Shown in pieces: positions 61,734 to 64,000 of a stretch of DNA of 64,000 nucleotides. A program made the translations under genes and the position numbers. Within the stretch, counting starts at the first letter, position 1, and every line of letters begins with the position of its first letter. The notes beneath the pieces are model-generated. The model had not been told where the DNA came from, did not search any database, and was given only the letters and a program-made list of their open reading frames with translations. The stretch comes from an uncultured Bacteroidales bacterium (GTDB lineage: Bacteria > Bacteroidota > Bacteroidia > Bacteroidales > P3), in assembly GCA_900318835.1 (NCBI GenBank), contig ONLW01000013.1, positions 60,043 through 124,042 on the forward strand. Reading direction: 5' to 3'.

Positions 61734-62209
61734 CGTCTGATGGTGCTGTTTTTCGGTAGGCTGTCGAGTTTGTGGATAGGGGAGGAGTCGCCGCAGAGAC
61801 GCTCATAGTCTTTGGCGTTGGAGGTCTGGCAACCACCGGTGTACACCTCCCTCACATAGGCCGTCAGCGTTGAAGGGTTACCGCCCGTCTGGTATGAGAC
61901 GGAGTAGGTCATCTTCTCGCCCTCCTCGTTCTCGAAGTGGTAAGTGTTGGTGTAGATGTAGTCAATGCTGTTGTTCCCGCTGAAGCCATGCTCGAAGTGG
62001 TTATAGTATTCGGGGGCATGCGTTGTGACATTTCTTCTGTCATTTTCGGTGGACACAAGGGAGAACCCCTCTTCCTGTAGGTCTTGGGATACCTCCTTGA
62101 TGGTATTGATAAAAACGCCGTAGGAAGTGACATTTGATGTTACTGCGCAACTGCAGAATGCTAAAGCACAAAGCAATGCAACGGAGAAGAATCTGTATTT
62201 TTTCATCAT
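61730..62209 (-). CDS. Small lipoprotein of unknown function
   Basis: 159 residues, lipobox LAFCSC. The body reads SYGVFINTIKEVSQDLQEEGF, YTNTYHFENEEGEKMTYSVSYQ and SNAKDYERLCGDSSP; no family recognised. ATG 62209 starts the signal peptide; the longer frame to 62251 has no signal support. It overlaps the end of mpl by 4 bases (convergent) and has its own promoter. Confidence 0.7.
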   Translation of the reverse strand: MMKKYRFFSVALLCALAFCSCAVTSNVTSYGVFINTIKEVSQDLQEEGFSLVSTENDRRNVTTHAPEYYNHFEHGFSGNNSIDYIYTNTYHFENEEGEKMTYSVSYQTGGNPSTLTAYVREVYTGGCQTSNAKDYERLCGDSSPIHKLDSLPKNSTIRR

Positions 62210-62229
62210 GTATACTTTTTTTTCTGGTG

Positions 62230-62237
62230 CAAAATTA
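62230..62237 (-). promoter_or_regulatory. -7 element of the 62209 lipoprotein gene
   Basis: TAATTTTG on the minus strand, 20 bases before the ATG. No TTTG box is found at the right distance. Confidence 0.45.
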
Positions 62238-62301
62238 CGAATAAAAAACAAAGGAAAAATCCTTGGACTAAAATAATTTTCCCCATGTCACGAAAAAACC
62301 G

Positions 62302-62309
62302 TATTTTTG
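62302..62309 (+). promoter_or_regulatory. -7 element of the 62324 gene
   Basis: TATTTTTG, 14 bases before the ATG at 62324. It rules out the longer frame from 62285, whose start lies upstream of it. Confidence 0.5.
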
Positions 62310-62323
62310 CAGTCAAAATTAAT

Positions 62324-62695
62324 ATGTATATGGCAACGAATTTTGAAATAGGCGACAAAGTGAAGTTCCTCAACGCTATCGGCGGGGGAGTGGTGAAGAA
62401 AGTGTCTGGCGGCATGGTGTATGTGGAAGATGAATCAGGCTTTGACATGCCGTTCGCGCCGGGCGAGCTTATCCGCATGGCGGAGCAGCAGGGCGTCGGC
62501 AAGGTGTTCAACGATGAGACCATCGGCCAGAGCGTGGAACAGAAGGCCAAGGAGGAGCACCGCGAGCCGACGCAGTACGAGCTTATCGAAGAGAACCGCA
62601 AGCTCCGCAGCCAGAACGCCAACCTGCAGGACCAGATTAAGCAGCTCAAGAGCCAGGTGCTGAGCCTTCAGCGCACCATCGCCAGAATATCGTAA
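62324..62695 (+). CDS. DUF2027-like start plus coiled coil
   Basis: 123 residues. The first 45 (NFEIGDKVKFLNAIGGGVVKKVSG, MVYVEDESGFDMPF) match the N-terminal DUF2027 domain usually found before a Smr domain in Bacteroidetes MutS2-like proteins. Here it is followed only by a coiled coil (about 75-120, QNANLQDQIKQLKSQVLSLQ). So it is a short or domain-lost version. ATG 62324 is chosen; 62330 is also possible. Confidence 0.68.
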   Translation: MYMATNFEIGDKVKFLNAIGGGVVKKVSGGMVYVEDESGFDMPFAPGELIRMAEQQGVGKVFNDETIGQSVEQKAKEEHREPTQYELIEENRKLRSQNANLQDQIKQLKSQVLSLQRTIARIS

Positions 62696-62707
62696 AACCC
62701 ACAACCC

Positions 62708-63289
62708 ATGACAGTAACCGAGGAAGAACTGCAACGTATCGTTGCCGCCGCCGTCAAGGTGGCGCTCAAGGAAGTAAAAGGTATCGAGGGGCAGCCCGGA
62801 AAGCCCGCCGCCGAGGTCGAGGTGAGCAAGATGGGCGACGAGGAGCTCGACGAGGCTATGCGCCTCATGCAGAGCAACCGCGGCAAGGGCGACGAGCCGA
62901 TGGTGGGCATCTTCTGGTACTCGCCGCAGCGCGACGAGCTGTTCGGCGTGCGCTCGCACCGCATCAGCGACTACACCAAGGCCAATTCCCGCACAGAGTT
63001 CGGCAGCGTCTCGTGCTCCGAGATGCACGAGGACGTGTGGAAGAAGGAGTTCCACCGCCAGAAGTACAAGAACGACGGCATCGGCCCCTACGTCGGCGCC
63101 TACGAGATGACGCCGCGCGGCCGCATCTTCTACAACCCCGACACCGAGGTGTTCACCATCGCCGTGGGGTCGTGGATTGAGCAATACCCGCAGGCCGTGC
63201 CGCTCATCGTCGAGGAGTTCAACCTCGCCGGCACCACCTACGAGGTGAAGACCGCCCACCATTGGGACATCGGCCAGAAATGGCAGTAG
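62708..63289 (+). CDS. Hypothetical protein
   Basis: 193 residues, no signal peptide. A helical start (EEELQRIVAAAVKVALKEVK) and a conserved-looking core (MVGIFWYSPQRDELFGVRSHRI, YDMTPRGRIFYNPDTEVFTIA type) suggest a cytoplasmic protein. No family recognised. It follows the 62324 gene by 12 bases and may share its transcript. Confidence 0.7.
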   Translation: MTVTEEELQRIVAAAVKVALKEVKGIEGQPGKPAAEVEVSKMGDEELDEAMRLMQSNRGKGDEPMVGIFWYSPQRDELFGVRSHRISDYTKANSRTEFGSVSCSEMHEDVWKKEFHRQKYKNDGIGPYVGAYEMTPRGRIFYNPDTEVFTIAVGSWIEQYPQAVPLIVEEFNLAGTTYEVKTAHHWDIGQKWQ

Positions 63290-63332
63290 CGCACGCTCAT
63301 GATTGAATGTTTAACTTTTATTTTTCAGCAAT

Positions 63333-63683
63333 ATGAAGAAAGCAATCTTGACACTCGCCGTGCTGTGTGGCGTCGGGCTGATGGCCGGATGCAAGAGCGG
63401 AGATGATACAAAAACAATTATTCTTAAAACAGAAGACAAAGACCTTACTGTAGCTGAAGTCGGAGATGGTTCAAACTTCTATTGCGAACCAATATCCATT
63501 GGTGGTGACGAATTTTACGTCCAACATTCAACAATGGGTTGTCCTAGAATAAAAAATGGTGTTCAGCGCAACTGCTTTATGCAAAATGGCTACAATAATA
63601 TTTTTTGTCCAGGTTGTATGAGTGATTGGCTCATTTCTGCATGGAAAGAAAAGTTTTTCCCCAGTGGCTATAAGAATAATTGA
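63333..63683 (+). CDS. Lipoprotein (cassette 2 body)
   Basis: 116 residues, lipobox LMAGC (Cys20). The signal-peptide DNA is nearly identical to that of the 38024 gene (MKKAILTLAVLCG), but the body (NFYCEPISIGGDEFYVQHST, GCPRIKNGVQRNCFMQNGY) is unrelated and cysteine-rich (CEP, GCP, NCF, CPGC). It is the variable body of the second cassette. Confidence 0.78.
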   Translation: MKKAILTLAVLCGVGLMAGCKSGDDTKTIILKTEDKDLTVAEVGDGSNFYCEPISIGGDEFYVQHSTMGCPRIKNGVQRNCFMQNGYNNIFCPGCMSDWLISAWKEKFFPSGYKNN

Positions 63684-63716
63684 TTTTTGATAATTCACTT
63701 AATAAATATAATGTAT

Positions 63717-63812
63717 ATGGACTTCCCCAACCAAATCCCCGGCACCTCCGTCGGGGGCTTCGGAGAGGCTCTTAGGCAAGAGGAGGAGGAAAGGTATATA
63801 TTTTTAGTATAA
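63717..63812 (+). CDS. Small conserved ORF of cassette 2
   Basis: 31 codons beginning MDFPNQIPGTSVGGFGEALR, ending in the 23-base minisatellite (YIFLV, stop). It pairs with the ORF at 38552. An in-frame ATG lies six bases upstream. Function unknown. Confidence 0.5.
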   Translation: MDFPNQIPGTSVGGFGEALRQEEEERYIFLV

Positions 63813-63907
63813 AAACCTATACATTTTTATGGTAAAAAGGTATATATTTTTTAGGTAAAAACCTATACATTTTTTGGATAGAAAGATATACATTTTTTAG
63901 GGAGTTG
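63793..63907. repeat. 23-base AT-rich minisatellite, locus 2
   Basis: Five units of 23 bases (nnTATA(C/T)ATTTTTnnGGTAAAAA), regular in length. The pattern resembles the 23-base tandem repeats in BrickBuilt MITEs of Porphyromonas gingivalis known to me, but identity is not shown. Confidence 0.85.
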
Positions 63908-63936
63908 ATTAACAGGCACCGGAAAGGAACAGCACT

Positions 63937-64000
63937 ATGGCAAAAACGAAATGGCGCAGCCGCGAATACAAACCCTCGGCCAAACAGGGCGGCATCCACT
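63937..64000 (+). CDS. MAKTKWRSR protein, 5' part (cut by window edge)
   Basis: Opens MAKTKWRSREYKPSAKQGGI and is open to the window edge, so only 21 codons are seen. The same first nine codons are in the broken copy at 38751. Strongly basic start, so it may bind nucleic acid. Function unknown. Confidence 0.5.
   Translation, partial: MAKTKWRSREYKPSAKQGGIH

Overview
The window comes from a Bacteroidales chromosome, probably a gut, oral or rumen lineage. Four things point there. Promoters follow the Bacteroidetes pattern TTTG-N19/20-TAnnTTTG, and A-rich leaders replace Shine-Dalgarno sites. There is a PorW/SprE-like type IX secretion lipoprotein and a family of short secreted or lipoprotein genes. 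Central metabolism includes PPi-dependent phosphofructokinase, a membrane pyrophosphatase and a short F1 epsilon subunit. Many genes also carry short in-frame repeats. The species cannot be named from the sequence alone.

Layout. 0-2.3 kb (minus): butyrate kinase, an FKBP isomerase and the start of chorismate synthase (aroC, cut by the window edge, GTG start overlapping the previous stop). 2.6-3.2 kb: a ribbon-helix-helix/YafQ toxin-antitoxin pair with a visible operator. 3.3-6.0 kb: an AT-rich, probably acquired restriction-modification operon (fused nuclease-methylase plus half-size S subunit) behind a long structured leader. 6.0-14 kb: split chromate transporter, TerC, adenylate kinase, and a TolC/HlyD/ABC-2 export operon without an ATPase gene. 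14.3-17.6 kb: PPi-phosphofructokinase, EnvC-like activator and LpxH. 17.6-24.5 kb (minus): pyrophosphatase hppA, then atpD-atpC-amidohydrolase-peptide-binding lipoprotein. 24.9-37.7 kb (plus): pyrE, a sulfatase-modifying-factor-like protein, hpt, lipoprotein, AsmA, DUF4199, glycosyltransferase, ychF, PorW-like, bactofilin and an APH-RapZ fusion, most of them overlapping by 4 bases.

38-45 kb is accessory: small modular secreted-protein cassettes, gene remnants and minisatellites, then a three-gene locus of secreted proteins (a DUF6624-like protein, an S41 peptidase, and an M1-type peptidase fused to two DUF6624-like units). It ends near tRNA-Glu(CTC). 45.3-50 kb: a fimbrillin-like lipoprotein, a small peptide gene, truA, prmA and topB. 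50-53.4 kb (minus): two unknown envelope proteins and a methyltransferase. 53.5-62.7 kb: HtrA, MATE, sufB without sufC or sufD beside it, lipoprotein, SpoU methylase, C_GCAxxG_C_C protein, HD hydrolase, Mpl and small genes. 62.7-64 kb: a second copy of the modular cassette, running off the edge.

Three themes stand out. First, five intergenic copies of an 11-base-phased palindromic repeat lie upstream of promoters. Second, the secreted-protein cassette occurs twice with the same flanking modules (signal-peptide block, small conserved ORF, 23-base AT-rich minisatellite, MAKTKWRSR ORF) around unrelated bodies. Third, the DUF6624/S41/M1 locus looks like an uncharacterised envelope system that grew by duplication.
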